Assembly: GCA_945861165.1 (NCBI GenBank)
Contig: CAMATO010000006.1
Span: 1 to 24,357 of the forward strand
Origin: Bifidobacterium breve
GTDB taxonomy: Bacteria > Actinomycetota > Actinomycetes > S36-B12 > UBA5976
Length of the DNA: 24,357 nt
Reading direction: 5' to 3'
In this document: positions 1 through 8,517 of the stretch, piece by piece
Numbering within the stretch: position 1 is the first letter of the stretch
How the letters are laid out: every line of letters starts with the position of its first letter
Notes under the pieces: model-generated
What the model was told of the DNA's origin: nothing
Databases searched by the model: none
Seen by the model: the letters and a program-made list of their open reading frames with translations, nothing else
Made by a program: the position numbers and the translations under genes

Positions 1-1520
1 GACATGGAATTAGCAAAACCTTCCAAGATTGGATGAATCAAAACTCGATTAGCACTAGCTAACCAAGAAGTGTCATCAAATCCACTACGAGAACTTTGCG
101 CAGCCTCTAACAGGGCGACAGTCTGAGCATTCGCTGGATCAGCTAACGCTTGTTGATATTCAGGTTGGGTGGCAGAAATTGCAAATGAATTAGCAGTTTC
201 TTTGCCAACTTTTCCAAACAAAATAGAAATAAATGCTGCTGTTCCCACAGTTGCACCTAATTGTCTAAATAGTGTTACCGAAGAAGTTGCTACACCTAAA
301 TCTTTCATTTCTACCGCATTTTGGACAGCCAAAACTGTTGGTTGTAAAACTCCACCTAAACCTGCTCCAAACAGGAATGACAACACTGCAATCCACCAAA
401 ATGCAGTATCAGCAGTAAACGTGGTCATGAAAGCTAAGGAAAGGGTTAACAATGTTGTTCCAATAACTGGAAAAATCTTGTATCTACCAGTCTTGGAAAT
501 TGTTTGCCCAGAAATAATTGAACCTGCCATGATTCCCATGGTCAAAGGCAATAATTCAAGTCCAGCTTTAGTGGGAGTTGATCCACCTACTATTTGTAAG
601 TAAAGAGGCAACATGGCTAATCCACCAAACATTCCTGCACCAGTAATTACACCGATCACAGCAATAAGTGAAAATGTTTTATCTTTGAAAAGGCGAAGCG
701 GCAATAATGCCTCATCTTTCATTCTATTTTCAAAGTAAACAAAAAGCACCAAACTAACAATTCCTATTACGAAACAAATAATTGAATTACTACTGGTCCA
801 ACCCCAAATTCTTCCCTCTTGTGCAACGAGTAGCAAGGGAACTAAACCTGCGGATAAAGAAACAGCACCCCACCAATCGATGGCATGATCTACTTTTTTA
901 AAGTTTGGAATGTGCAGAGTTCTGCTAACAACAAACAATGCAACTAATCCAATTGGCACGTTTACAAAGAAAACCCAACGCCAACCAGATAATCCCAGAA
1001 TTGAATCTTGCCCAGCTAAAAACCCACCAACAATTGGACCAAGCACACTAGAAGAACCAAATACGGCTATGAAATAACCCTGGTATTTAGATCTTTCTCT
1101 AGGAGGAACGATGTCACCAATAATTGCTAAAGCAAGTGTGAATAAACCACCGGCACCTAAACCTTGAATTGCTCTAAATACTGCTAATTGGTACATAGAG
1201 GATGCAAAAGCACTTAGTGCAGAACCGACGATAAATATTGAAATGGCCCAAACAAATAATGGTTTGCGACCAAAAATATCACTTAGTTTTCCGTATAGCG
1301 GAGTAGTGATTGTGGAAGTAATCAAATAGGCAGTGGTTGCCCAAGCTTGGATTGATAAACCTTTGAGATCATCACCAATTGTTCTAATTGCGGTTGCCAC
1401 AATTGTTTGATCTAGCGCAGCTAAAAAAAGTCCTAACATAAGTCCCACAAGGATGGGCACTACTTCTTTGTGATCTAGGTATGTATTTGATTGGTCTTTA
1501 CTGGCGGAATATTCACTCAT
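1..1520 (-). CDS. MFS drug/H+ antiporter, DHA2 (EmrB/QacA-type) family, C-terminus cut by window edge
   Basis: My reading of the reverse strand gives an uninterrupted frame of about 506 codons that leaves the window at its left edge. It shows the classic MFS signatures: LDQTIVATA in the first membrane helix, GKLSDIFGRKP (motif A), FRAIQGLGAGG (motif B), GPIVGGFLA (motif C, the antiporter motif) and WRWVFFVNVPIG. The length and alternating hydrophobic segments fit the 14-helix DHA2 branch, which exports drugs, dyes or other hydrophobic compounds using the proton gradient across the inner membrane. The substrate cannot be told from sequence. The start at 1520 gives MSEYSASKD; an in-frame ATG at 1529 (MCNMSEY) is equally possible, and neither has a good Shine-Dalgarno. 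The gene is divergent from dacB and no adjacent regulator is visible in the window. Confidence 0.9.
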   Translation of the reverse strand, partial: MSEYSASKDQSNTYLDHKEVVPILVGLMLGLFLAALDQTIVATAIRTIGDDLKGLSIQAWATTAYLITSTITTPLYGKLSDIFGRKPLFVWAISIFIVGSALSAFASSMYQLAVFRAIQGLGAGGLFTLALAIIGDIVPPRERSKYQGYFIAVFGSSSVLGPIVGGFLAGQDSILGLSGWRWVFFVNVPIGLVALFVVSRTLHIPNFKKVDHAIDWWGAVSLSAGLVPLLLVAQEGRIWGWTSSNSIICFVIGIVSLVLFVYFENRMKDEALLPLRLFKDKTFSLIAVIGVITGAGMFGGLAMLPLYLQIVGGSTPTKAGLELLPLTMGIMAGSIISGQTISKTGRYKIFPVIGTTLLTLSLAFMTTFTADTAFWWIAVLSFLFGAGLGGVLQPTVLAVQNAVEMKDLGVATSSVTLFRQLGATVGTAAFISILFGKVGKETANSFAISATQPEYQQALADPANAQTVALLEAAQSSRSGFDDTSWLASANRVLIHPILEGFANSM

Positions 1521-1649
1521 GTTGCACATCTTGCTATGTATATAGAGAAGATGGCTCAGTGAGGCTGGATTGCTCTAAGTTATGACCAAGTTAAGGGCGT
1601 ATTTCACTCAGCAATCTTTCTTTGTTCACGAGTGACTTAATATTGATTT
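1521..1649. promoter_or_regulatory. Divergent promoter region between the MFS gene and dacB
   Basis: This 129-base gap separates two outward-facing genes, so it should contain both promoters. On the plus strand TAATAT (1638-1643) ends exactly six bases before the dacB ATG, which would place transcription start at or next to that ATG and make the mRNA leaderless; no Shine-Dalgarno is present. On the minus strand an AT box (TATATA, 1539-1544, or TATACA one step downstream) lies 9 to 7 bases before the ATG at 1529, again suggesting a very short leader. No convincing -35 hexamer was found for either. I see no strong palindrome that would mark a repressor site for the exporter. Confidence 0.4.
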
Positions 1650-3017
1650 ATGAGCACAAAGAAAATTTCACTTATTCTTACTCTTTCTTTGCTCGCAGCG
1701 CTTCAATCTTTTCCAAGTGCAGCTGTTGAAAACAATGAATTAGCCAGTTCAGTTCTAGAGCCATCAAAATATGTGAAGGGCGATAAAACGGCAATTGAAA
1801 ACCTGATCACCAGCCAATTAAGTAATCCACTTTTTTCTACCGGATATGGAATTTCAATTCGAGACAACACCGATGGAATAATTCTGTTTGAAAGTAATGC
1901 CCAAAATTCGATGCTGCCCGCTTCCCTCACAAAGTTATACACCGCAGCCAGTACAGCAATCACTCTTGATCCTGATGCCAGATTTGTGACAAGAGTAAAA
2001 TACTTAGATAACAATGTTTATTTAGTGGGTGGAGCAGATCCGCAACTTGGAACTGAAAGTAACCCCACTCAAGCAGACTTAGCAGATTTAGCAAAAGAAA
2101 CTGCACAAAAACTAAAAGAGTTTAACGTTTTTGAAGTTAACGTATTTATTGATGATGCAATTCTTGGTCCACTACAAAGACCAGCTGACTGGAAAGATAC
2201 GTATTTTCAAAGTAGCGAAATTCATTTAATTTCAGCTTTAAATATTGATGACCCCAGTGCGCCAAGTAAAGCACCAGTAGATCCAAGTATTACAACTGGG
2301 CAAAAATTTGCGTTCTATTTAATTAAGAACAATATTAAAGTTAATGGTTTAGTAAGTAGAAAGAATACTCCTAAAGAAGCGTTTGAACTGTCTACCCAAT
2401 ACTCCAAAGCAGTTTCACAACTTATTGAAGACACATTAATGATTTCAAATAATCAAGATGCAGAAATTCTTGCTCGAGTTACTTCCTTGGTATCAGAAAA
2501 TGATCCTTCCACAAAGGCTGCAACTGAATTAGTGCTTAAGGATGTTGAACTGTTAGGTATTTCAAGTGTTGATAATGCAATCACCGATGCAAGTGGTTTG
2601 AGTAGATCAAATAAAATTTCACCATCAGACTTAAGTGAAATAATCTATAAAAGTATTAAAAACCCGGTAATAACCAAAGTTAATAAAGGTGAAACTTCAA
2701 AATTTATGATTGCTCCAATTTTGCCAATCACTCCTGATCCTTGGTCTGTATTTACAGGACTGCCCACTGGTCATGGATTGGGAACTATGAAGAAAAGATT
2801 CGATGAAAATAATTCTGCGGGCCGTGGTGTGGTCCGCGCAAAAACAGGATCTTTAAACAGAGTAATAACTTTGGCAGGAACAATCACCACGAAAGATAAT
2901 GTATTTCTTTCATTTGCAATTCTAGTAAACAGAGTTGAAGAACCAGAAAATGTGAGAGAAGCAATTGATAATTTGCTTAATGAATTAGCCGAATGTAATT
3001 GCGCCCCTACTCAATGA
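1650..3017 (+). CDS. dacB: D-alanyl-D-alanine carboxypeptidase/endopeptidase (PBP4 type, peptidase family S13)
   Basis: This enzyme trims the terminal D-Ala from peptidoglycan stem peptides and can cut cross-links outside the membrane. Residues 1-25 form a signal peptide (basic MSTKK, a hydrophobic stretch, then PSAA). The penicillin-binding motifs are in order: SLTK at 92-95 carrying the acylated serine, the SGLSRSN element at 315-321, and KTG at 398-400. YLVGGADP near 124-131 is also typical of the family. At 455 residues it is normal for an actinobacterial DacB. The last codons overlap tilS through ATGA, so the two are probably co-transcribed. The gene appears leaderless, with a -10-like TAATAT six bases before the ATG. 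Identification is secure at family level; the balance of carboxypeptidase and endopeptidase activity cannot be told. Confidence 0.93.
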   Translation: MSTKKISLILTLSLLAALQSFPSAAVENNELASSVLEPSKYVKGDKTAIENLITSQLSNPLFSTGYGISIRDNTDGIILFESNAQNSMLPASLTKLYTAASTAITLDPDARFVTRVKYLDNNVYLVGGADPQLGTESNPTQADLADLAKETAQKLKEFNVFEVNVFIDDAILGPLQRPADWKDTYFQSSEIHLISALNIDDPSAPSKAPVDPSITTGQKFAFYLIKNNIKVNGLVSRKNTPKEAFELSTQYSKAVSQLIEDTLMISNNQDAEILARVTSLVSENDPSTKAATELVLKDVELLGISSVDNAITDASGLSRSNKISPSDLSEIIYKSIKNPVITKVNKGETSKFMIAPILPITPDPWSVFTGLPTGHGLGTMKKRFDENNSAGRGVVRAKTGSLNRVITLAGTITTKDNVFLSFAILVNRVEEPENVREAIDNLLNELAECNCAPTQ

Positions 3018-3991
3018 CAACTCCTCCAATTGAATTGCAAAACGCAGTTCAAAATCTATTAAAAGATTTTGAAGCTGGAGATTTTGTTTTTGTTGGCTGT
3101 TCCGGTGGTGCAGATTCACTAGCACTGGCTTGGACCACAGCAGTGGTAGGTAAAAGATTAGATCTAAAAACTGGGGTGATTATTGTGGATCATCAATTAT
3201 TTTCTAAATCAAATGAAGTTGCCTTAAATGCTAAAAAACAATGTGAAGAACTAGGAATCGATGAAGTAATTATCAAGAAAGTAAATGTTGAACAAACTAA
3301 TGAAGGCTTAGAAGCAGCTGCTCGAGTTTCTCGTTACGAAGCTTTTGAAAATGTTTTGCACGAAACAAATGCTAAAGCAATTTTGCTTGCTCACACCCAA
3401 GATGATCAAGCAGAAACGGTTTTAATGAGACTATCCCGGGGAAGTGGTGCTAAATCACTTTCTGGAATGACAGCTGTCTCTGGAAAGTATTTAAGACCAT
3501 TTTTACATTTAAGAAAAAAACAAGTTCACGATTCATTAGATCTAATCAGAATGAAAGCATGGCAAGATCCAGCCAATGTGGATAATCAATTCTTGAGAGT
3601 AAAAGTCAGACAAGAACTTATGCCTAAACTAATTGAAGTATTAGGCGAAGGAGCCATTAGTTCATTAGATAAAACCGCTCAGCTACTAAGAGTTGATAAT
3701 CAAGCACTAGAAGATTTAGCTCACCAATTTGTGCATTCTCAGCCAGATGTGAAAACTAATGGTTTAAAGATCAGCGAACTGGAAAAACTTTCCGAAGCAA
3801 TCAGAACTAGAGTTATTAGAATTAGTGGCATTGCCTCAGGAGTTCACCCGGGACCTTTTTCATTTGAACATGTTGAGGCTATTGATGCTCTTGTTAAGAA
3901 TTGGCATGGTCAAGGAAATGTTGACTTACCAGGTTTCATTCAAGCAACTAGAGTCAATGGCTCATTAAGATTTGTAGCATCCAAGCACTAA
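3014..3991 (+). CDS. tilS: tRNA(Ile)-lysidine synthetase
   Basis: TilS uses ATP to attach lysine to the wobble cytidine (C34) of the CAU-anticodon tRNA-Ile, changing its reading from AUG to AUA; the gene is normally essential. The N-terminal PP-loop SGGADS sits at residues 30-35, and the family motif HTQDDQAET with following RLSRGSG lies about 100 residues later. The C-terminal part is short and divergent, as in other actinobacteria, giving about 325 residues. A TTG at 2999 is in frame and would add five residues, but the ATG at 3014 overlaps the dacB stop as ATGA, which is the common coupling arrangement in this window and is preferred. hpt follows 16 bases later, the standard actinobacterial tilS-hpt-ftsH order. 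Confidence 0.94.
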   Translation: MTTPPIELQNAVQNLLKDFEAGDFVFVGCSGGADSLALAWTTAVVGKRLDLKTGVIIVDHQLFSKSNEVALNAKKQCEELGIDEVIIKKVNVEQTNEGLEAAARVSRYEAFENVLHETNAKAILLAHTQDDQAETVLMRLSRGSGAKSLSGMTAVSGKYLRPFLHLRKKQVHDSLDLIRMKAWQDPANVDNQFLRVKVRQELMPKLIEVLGEGAISSLDKTAQLLRVDNQALEDLAHQFVHSQPDVKTNGLKISELEKLSEAIRTRVIRISGIASGVHPGPFSFEHVEAIDALVKNWHGQGNVDLPGFIQATRVNGSLRFVASKH

Positions 3992-4007
3992 AACTCCAAA
4001 GGAAATA

Positions 4008-4568
4008 ATGAAAATCCAAGATATTCAAAGTCAAATAGTTAGAGAAGTAATTAGTGAACAAGAAATAGATAACAAACTTGGAGAAATAGCAAAATTAATT
4101 GATGAAGAATACAAAGGCAAAGATCTTCTCTTGGTTGGAGTTCTAGGAGGGGCATTTATATGCATGGCAGATCTAAGCCGACATATTTCTGTTCCATTAG
4201 AAATCGAATGGATTGCAATTTCTACTTATGGTCACGGCACAACCTCAACAGGTGTGGTGAAAATATTAAAAGATCTTTTCACAGATATAAAAGGTAGACA
4301 CGTTCTTATCGTTGAAGATATTTTGGATTCTGGTTTAACACTTTCTTGGTTGAAAGATAACTTATCAACCAGAGGCGCAGCTTCTGTTGAGATCTTCACA
4401 TTGCTAAGGAAACCTGACGCGATAAAAATTCCAGTAGAAGCCAAATATGTGGGATTTGATATTCCAAACGAATTTGTCATTGGCTATGGGTTGGATTACG
4501 CACAGAAATACCGAAATTTGCGTTCAATTGCGATTTTGCACCCAGACGTGTACACCCAAAAGTCCTAA
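4008..4568 (+). CDS. hpt: Hypoxanthine(-guanine) phosphoribosyltransferase
   Basis: This cytosolic enzyme converts hypoxanthine or guanine plus PRPP to IMP or GMP, recycling purines. The PRPP-binding loop is VEDILDSGLTL at residues 102-112, close to the consensus VEDIxDTGxTL with serine in place of threonine. GVLGGAFICMADL near 44-56 and the C-terminal FVIGYGLDYAQKYRNL are also characteristic. Its 186 residues match the usual length. The ATG is preceded by AAAGGAAATA, a reasonable Shine-Dalgarno. The gene sits between tilS and ftsH as in most actinobacteria. The 81 bases after its stop contain two inverted repeats, described separately. Confidence 0.94.
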   Translation: MKIQDIQSQIVREVISEQEIDNKLGEIAKLIDEEYKGKDLLLVGVLGGAFICMADLSRHISVPLEIEWIAISTYGHGTTSTGVVKILKDLFTDIKGRHVLIVEDILDSGLTLSWLKDNLSTRGAASVEIFTLLRKPDAIKIPVEAKYVGFDIPNEFVIGYGLDYAQKYRNLRSIAILHPDVYTQKS

Positions 4569-4588
4569 CGCGTAACATCAAAGGTGAG

Positions 4589-4600
4589 GGCAAATTTGCC
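4589..4600. repeat. 12-base perfect palindrome between hpt and ftsH
   Basis: GGCAAATTTGCC is a perfect 12-base palindrome located 50 bases upstream of the ftsH start. It could be a binding site for a dimeric regulator, or chance in an AT-rich gap. No regulator family is indicated and I found no second copy elsewhere in the window. Confidence 0.4.
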
Positions 4601-4624
4601 AATCACCCAGCTGTTACGGAGGAT

Positions 4625-4641
4625 GGGGTTTTTAAAACCCC
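4625..4641 (+). repeat. Inverted repeat immediately upstream of ftsH
   Basis: GGGGTTTT and AAAACCCC flank a single T, forming a short perfect inverted repeat that ends eight bases before the ftsH ATG. As RNA it could fold into a six-pair GGGGUU/AACCCC stem with a five-base loop. There is no U-tract after it, so it does not look like an intrinsic terminator. It occupies the place where a Shine-Dalgarno for ftsH would be expected, so it could influence ftsH translation. Confidence 0.45.
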
Positions 4642-4649
4642 TTAAATAG

Positions 4650-6656
4650 ATGAAAGCATCTAAGTTTTTTCGAGGTCCACTTTTCTGGATCACTGTCGCA
4701 ATCACTTTGGTTTTATTAGGAAGCAACGTTCTTTCTTCCTCTAGCGCTCCCGAAACAATTACTACTTCCCAAGCGGTTTTAGCTATCCAAAAAGATCAGG
4801 TTAAAAGTGTCAAATTAATTGATCGCGATCAAAGAATAGAAATTATTTTTAAGGACGACAAGAAAGCAAAAGCTGATTACATAACGGGGCAAGGCGTTCA
4901 ATTACAAGAACTATTACAAGCAAAAGTTGAACGAGGCAGTATTGCTCAAGATGGATACGACACGGTAGTTCCTAAAGATAACTTCTTGGTTAGTTTGCTG
5001 TTCTCATTGTTACCAATTGCGTTAGTTATTTTCCTACTCTTTTTCTTCATGGGACAAATGCAAGGTGGAAATCGAGTACTTAATTTTGGTAAAGCAAAAG
5101 CAAGATCTATCAACAAAGACATGCCTAAGACCACATTTTCTGATGTTGCTGGCGCAGAAGAAGCTGTTGAAGAATTAGAAGAAATAAAAGAATTCTTAGC
5201 TGAGCCTGCAAAATTTCAAGCAGTTGGCGCCAAGATTCCCAAAGGTGTTCTACTTTATGGACCTCCTGGAACTGGTAAAACACTTTTAGCAAGAGCAGTA
5301 GCTGGTGAAGCGGGTGTTCCATTCTTTTCAATCTCTGGTTCAGATTTCGTAGAAATGTTTGTTGGAGTTGGTGCAAGTCGAGTAAGAGATTTATTTGAAC
5401 AAGCAAAAGCTGCTGCACCGGCAATTATTTTCGTTGACGAAATTGATGCAGTAGGAAGACAACGTGGTGCAGGTTTAGGTGGCGGACATGATGAACGTGA
5501 ACAAACTTTAAATCAGTTACTTGTTGAAATGGATGGTTTCGATGTAAACGTCGGAGTAATTCTAATTGCGGCAACTAACAGACCAGATGTTTTAGATCCA
5601 GCATTATTACGTCCGGGAAGATTTGATCGACAAATTGCGGTGGAAAGACCAGACTTAAAGGGTCGTGAAAAGATTTTACAAGTTCACGCCAAAGGTAAAC
5701 CAATTGCAGATGATGTGAATCTGCATGATTTTGCCAAAAGAACCCCCGGCTTTACTGGTGCAGATTTAGCAAACGTACTTAATGAAGCTGCTTTATTGAC
5801 AGCTCGTACTGGAAAGAAATTTATTGATGCACTAATTGTTGATGAAGCTATTGATCGAGTAATTGCTGGTCCACAAAAACGAACCAGATTAATGAATGAC
5901 AAAGAAAGATTAATTACTGCGTATCACGAGGGTGGACATGCATTAGTAGCTGCTGCACTTCCTAACACTGACCCAGTTCATAAAATTACGATTTTGCCCA
6001 GAGGTAGAGCTCTTGGTTACACCATGGTTTTACCGGAACAAGACTCTTATTCAACAACCAGAAATCAAATGCTTGATCAACTTGCTTACATGTTGGGTGG
6101 TCGTGCTGCTGAAGAAATGGTGTTTCATGATCCAACAACTGGTGCATCAAATGACATTGAAAAAGCCACAGGTGTTGCTAAAGCCATGGTTACTCAATAT
6201 GGCATGACTGAAAGATTAGGTGCCATAAAATACGGTACTGAAGGAAGAGATGTTTTCTTAGGTAGAGATTTAAATCATCAAAGAGATTATTCTGAAGATG
6301 TGGCAGCAGCAATTGATGAAGAAGTTAGAAAACTCATTGATAATGCCCATCATGAAGCTTATGCAATTCTTGATTTAAATAGAGCAACTTTAGATAAATT
6401 AGTTGTTGAACTTCTTGAAAAAGAAACACTTGACAAAGAAGAAGTAGCAAAAATATTTGAAAAACTAAAACGTAGCCCTAACCGCCCGGCTTGGACTGGT
6501 TCAAATAAACGCAAACCTTCTAAAAAGGGTCCCGTTAAAGCACCTGTTCGTTTAGTCAAACCCGAGGACACCAAAGCATCATTGGAGCACCCAAGCCAGA
6601 CACAGAAATCAAGTGGGGCAGTGGCCAACGAAGTAAAAAATTCAAAAAATAAATAA
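4650..6656 (+). CDS. ftsH: ATP-dependent zinc metalloprotease FtsH
   Basis: FtsH is the membrane-anchored hexameric AAA+ protease that extracts and degrades misfolded membrane proteins and some regulators. Two membrane helices (about residues 11-28 and 112-135) flank a roughly 80-residue periplasm-side domain. The AAA module has Walker A GPPGTGKT (204-211), Walker B VDEID (262-266) and the second region of homology around ATNRPDVLDPALLRPGRFD (308-326). The protease domain carries the zinc site HEGGH (426-430), with Asp502 in the expected position for the third ligand. The tail after residue 600 is rich in Lys, Ser and Pro and looks disordered. Its 668 residues are normal for the family. No Shine-Dalgarno is close to the ATG; GGAGG occurs 28 bases upstream. 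folE starts six bases after the stop. Confidence 0.97.
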   Translation: MKASKFFRGPLFWITVAITLVLLGSNVLSSSSAPETITTSQAVLAIQKDQVKSVKLIDRDQRIEIIFKDDKKAKADYITGQGVQLQELLQAKVERGSIAQDGYDTVVPKDNFLVSLLFSLLPIALVIFLLFFFMGQMQGGNRVLNFGKAKARSINKDMPKTTFSDVAGAEEAVEELEEIKEFLAEPAKFQAVGAKIPKGVLLYGPPGTGKTLLARAVAGEAGVPFFSISGSDFVEMFVGVGASRVRDLFEQAKAAAPAIIFVDEIDAVGRQRGAGLGGGHDEREQTLNQLLVEMDGFDVNVGVILIAATNRPDVLDPALLRPGRFDRQIAVERPDLKGREKILQVHAKGKPIADDVNLHDFAKRTPGFTGADLANVLNEAALLTARTGKKFIDALIVDEAIDRVIAGPQKRTRLMNDKERLITAYHEGGHALVAAALPNTDPVHKITILPRGRALGYTMVLPEQDSYSTTRNQMLDQLAYMLGGRAAEEMVFHDPTTGASNDIEKATGVAKAMVTQYGMTERLGAIKYGTEGRDVFLGRDLNHQRDYSEDVAAAIDEEVRKLIDNAHHEAYAILDLNRATLDKLVVELLEKETLDKEEVAKIFEKLKRSPNRPAWTGSNKRKPSKKGPVKAPVRLVKPEDTKASLEHPSQTQKSSGAVANEVKNSKNK

Positions 6657-6662
6657 ACAATT

Positions 6663-7298
6663 ATGAATGAAAAAACTCGTATCAGTCCAAATGCTGATCC
6701 TTTAGCAGATATTGATCCTACTCAAAGACAAAGCTTTGATCAACAAAAAATTGAAAATGCAATCAGAGAAATTATAATTGCTATAGGCGAAGATCCAGAT
6801 AGAGATGGATTACAAGACACCCCAGCCAGAGTGGCACGAGCTTATAAAGAAATGTTTGCTGGACTTTATGAAAGACCAGAAGAAGTTCTTGCAACAACAT
6901 TTGATTTAAACCATAATGAATTAGTAATAGTTAAAAACATTGATATTTTTTCTGTCTGCGAACATCACTTATTACCCTTTGTGGGCAAAGCTAGTGTTGG
7001 CTATATTCCCAATAACAATGGCCAAATAACTGGATTGTCAAAATTAGCTCGATTGATTGATGTTTATGCTAAGCGACCACAAGTTCAAGAAAGATTAACT
7101 TCTCAAGTTGCAGATGCATTAATGAGAATCCTTAAACCACAAGGTGTAATTGTGGTTATTGAATGTGAACATTTTTGTATGAGTATGCGCGGAGTGAATA
7201 AACCAGGTTCAAAAACCGTAACTTCAGTAGTGCGCGGAAACTTAGAAGATCCAGCTCTTCGACACGAAGCATTAACACTTATCTCTCACAACTCATGA
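6663..7298 (+). CDS. folE: GTP cyclohydrolase I
   Basis: FolE converts GTP to 7,8-dihydroneopterin triphosphate, the first step of tetrahydrofolate synthesis. The zinc and active-site motif CEHHLLPF starts at Cys99, with His102 as second ligand; the third ligand is probably Cys172 in EHFCMSMRGV. The closing KPGSKTVTSVVRG segment is also diagnostic. The 211 residues include a slightly extended N-terminus, common in actinobacteria. The gene is the first of four consecutive folate genes, and its stop overlaps the folP start as ATGA. No strong Shine-Dalgarno precedes the ATG, so it is probably reached by read-through from ftsH. Confidence 0.96.
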   Translation: MNEKTRISPNADPLADIDPTQRQSFDQQKIENAIREIIIAIGEDPDRDGLQDTPARVARAYKEMFAGLYERPEEVLATTFDLNHNELVIVKNIDIFSVCEHHLLPFVGKASVGYIPNNNGQITGLSKLARLIDVYAKRPQVQERLTSQVADALMRILKPQGVIVVIECEHFCMSMRGVNKPGSKTVTSVVRGNLEDPALRHEALTLISHNS

Positions 7299-8164
7299 CT
7301 CAAGGCTCACGCCGCCAACCAGAAGGTCTTTCTCCAGCATTGGCGAAACTTAATAGATGTTTAGTAGTTGGTGTTTTAAATGTAACTCCTGATTCATTTT
7401 CTGACGGAGGATTATTTAGTGATACCAATACTGCAGTCAAATATGCACAAGAATTAATACAAAACGGAGCAGATTTAATTGATGTAGGTGGCGAGTCCAC
7501 CAGACCTGGTGCTTCACGAATAACAACGGCGGAAGAACAAAAAAGAGTCATCCCTGTAATTGAAGAATTAACTGGTTTAGGAATTATTACCAGCATTGAC
7601 ACAATGAGAAGTGAAACAGCCTCAGCAGCGGTTAATGCTGGAGCCCAAATAGTAAACGATGTCAGCGGGGGATTGGCTGATGAAAAGATGCATAAATGTG
7701 TTGCAGATTTAAATGTGCCCTACGTTTTAATGCATTGGCGTGGTCATTCAACAGTTATGGATAATCTTGCAACTTATTCCGATGTCGTAACAGAAGTAGT
7801 AAACGAAATTCAAATGCAAGTAGATCAGGCCATTAAATCTGGAATAAATAGGAAAAAAATTGTGATTGATCCTGGCTTAGGTTTTGCAAAAAATCCTGAA
7901 CATAACTGGGAAATACTAAGAAAATTCAACGAATTACATAAGCTAAATCTGCCAATTTACATAGGAGCCTCTCGAAAGCGATTTCTAACTGATTTTGCAA
8001 TCCCTCAAGGGTCATTGGAGCCCAAGGATAGAGACGTAGCCACTTCGATAATCAGTTCTTATGTTTCCTTGAGTGGCGCCTGGGCAGTTCGGGTGCATGA
8101 TGTTTCGGCTAATTCGGCAGCAGTTAAAGTTGTGAGCCTAGTTAAGGAATCCCGATGTCTATAG
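7295..8164 (+). CDS. folP: Dihydropteroate synthase
   Basis: FolP joins 6-hydroxymethyl-dihydropterin pyrophosphate to para-aminobenzoate, the step blocked by sulfonamides. The TIM-barrel signatures are all present: GVLNVTPDSFSDGG near the N-terminus (pyrophosphate loop), DLIDVGGESTRPGA, the DPGLGFAKNPEHNW pterin-site stretch, GASRKRFL and the final VRVHDV. The 289-residue length is typical. It begins inside the folE stop (ATGA) and its last ten bases overlap folB, so the folate genes are translated as one tight block. Confidence 0.96.
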   Translation: MTQGSRRQPEGLSPALAKLNRCLVVGVLNVTPDSFSDGGLFSDTNTAVKYAQELIQNGADLIDVGGESTRPGASRITTAEEQKRVIPVIEELTGLGIITSIDTMRSETASAAVNAGAQIVNDVSGGLADEKMHKCVADLNVPYVLMHWRGHSTVMDNLATYSDVVTEVVNEIQMQVDQAIKSGINRKKIVIDPGLGFAKNPEHNWEILRKFNELHKLNLPIYIGASRKRFLTDFAIPQGSLEPKDRDVATSIISSYVSLSGAWAVRVHDVSANSAAVKVVSLVKESRCL

Positions 8165-8517
8165 ACAAAATTACCCTCACTGGACTCAAAGTTTTCGGCT
8201 ATCACGGAGTATTAAAAAAAGAAAGAAAAAAAGGTCAAGAATTTATTGTAGACGTTTCTGTTTCTTACAAGATGAACAAAGTAGTTGATACCGATAACAT
8301 TAAATACGCAGTTAATTATTCACAAATAGCCATGATAGTTAAAGAAGTAATCGAAGGTGAACCTAAAAATCTTATTGAAAAAGTTGCAGACGATATCGCA
8401 AATAAAATAATTGAAAAATTTGATGTTAAAATAGTAAGAGTAACTCTGCACAAACCTAACGCTCCGTTAGATGTGATATTTGACGATGTAAGCGTAAGTG
8501 TGGAAAGAATGAAATGA
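8155..8517 (+). CDS. folB: Dihydroneopterin aldolase
   Basis: FolB cleaves 7,8-dihydroneopterin to 6-hydroxymethyl-dihydropterin and glycolaldehyde, supplying FolK. The protein is 120 residues, the family size. It opens with ITLTGLKVFGYHGVL, the standard tunnelling-fold signature, followed by KGQEFIVDVSV, VNYSQIA and a C-terminal KPNAPLDVIFDDVSV that matches the usual KP-x-AP pattern. AAGGA just before the ATG acts as Shine-Dalgarno inside the end of folP. Its stop overlaps folK as ATGA. The protein is markedly lysine-rich. Confidence 0.94.
   Translation: MSIDKITLTGLKVFGYHGVLKKERKKGQEFIVDVSVSYKMNKVVDTDNIKYAVNYSQIAMIVKEVIEGEPKNLIEKVADDIANKIIEKFDVKIVRVTLHKPNAPLDVIFDDVSVSVERMK

Noticed and set aside
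169..603. Plus-strand 144-codon open frame
   Set aside because: It lies antisense to the MFS transporter, whose reverse-strand frame has clear family motifs; the plus-strand translation has no recognisable feature.
2999..3013. TilS start at the TTG at 2999
   Set aside because: The ATG at 3014 overlaps the dacB stop as ATGA and is the more likely start.
5125..5424. Minus-strand 99-codon frame rich in Leu and Gln inside ftsH
   Set aside because: It is opposite the conserved AAA domain of FtsH, and its low-complexity composition is explained by the complement of ftsH codons.
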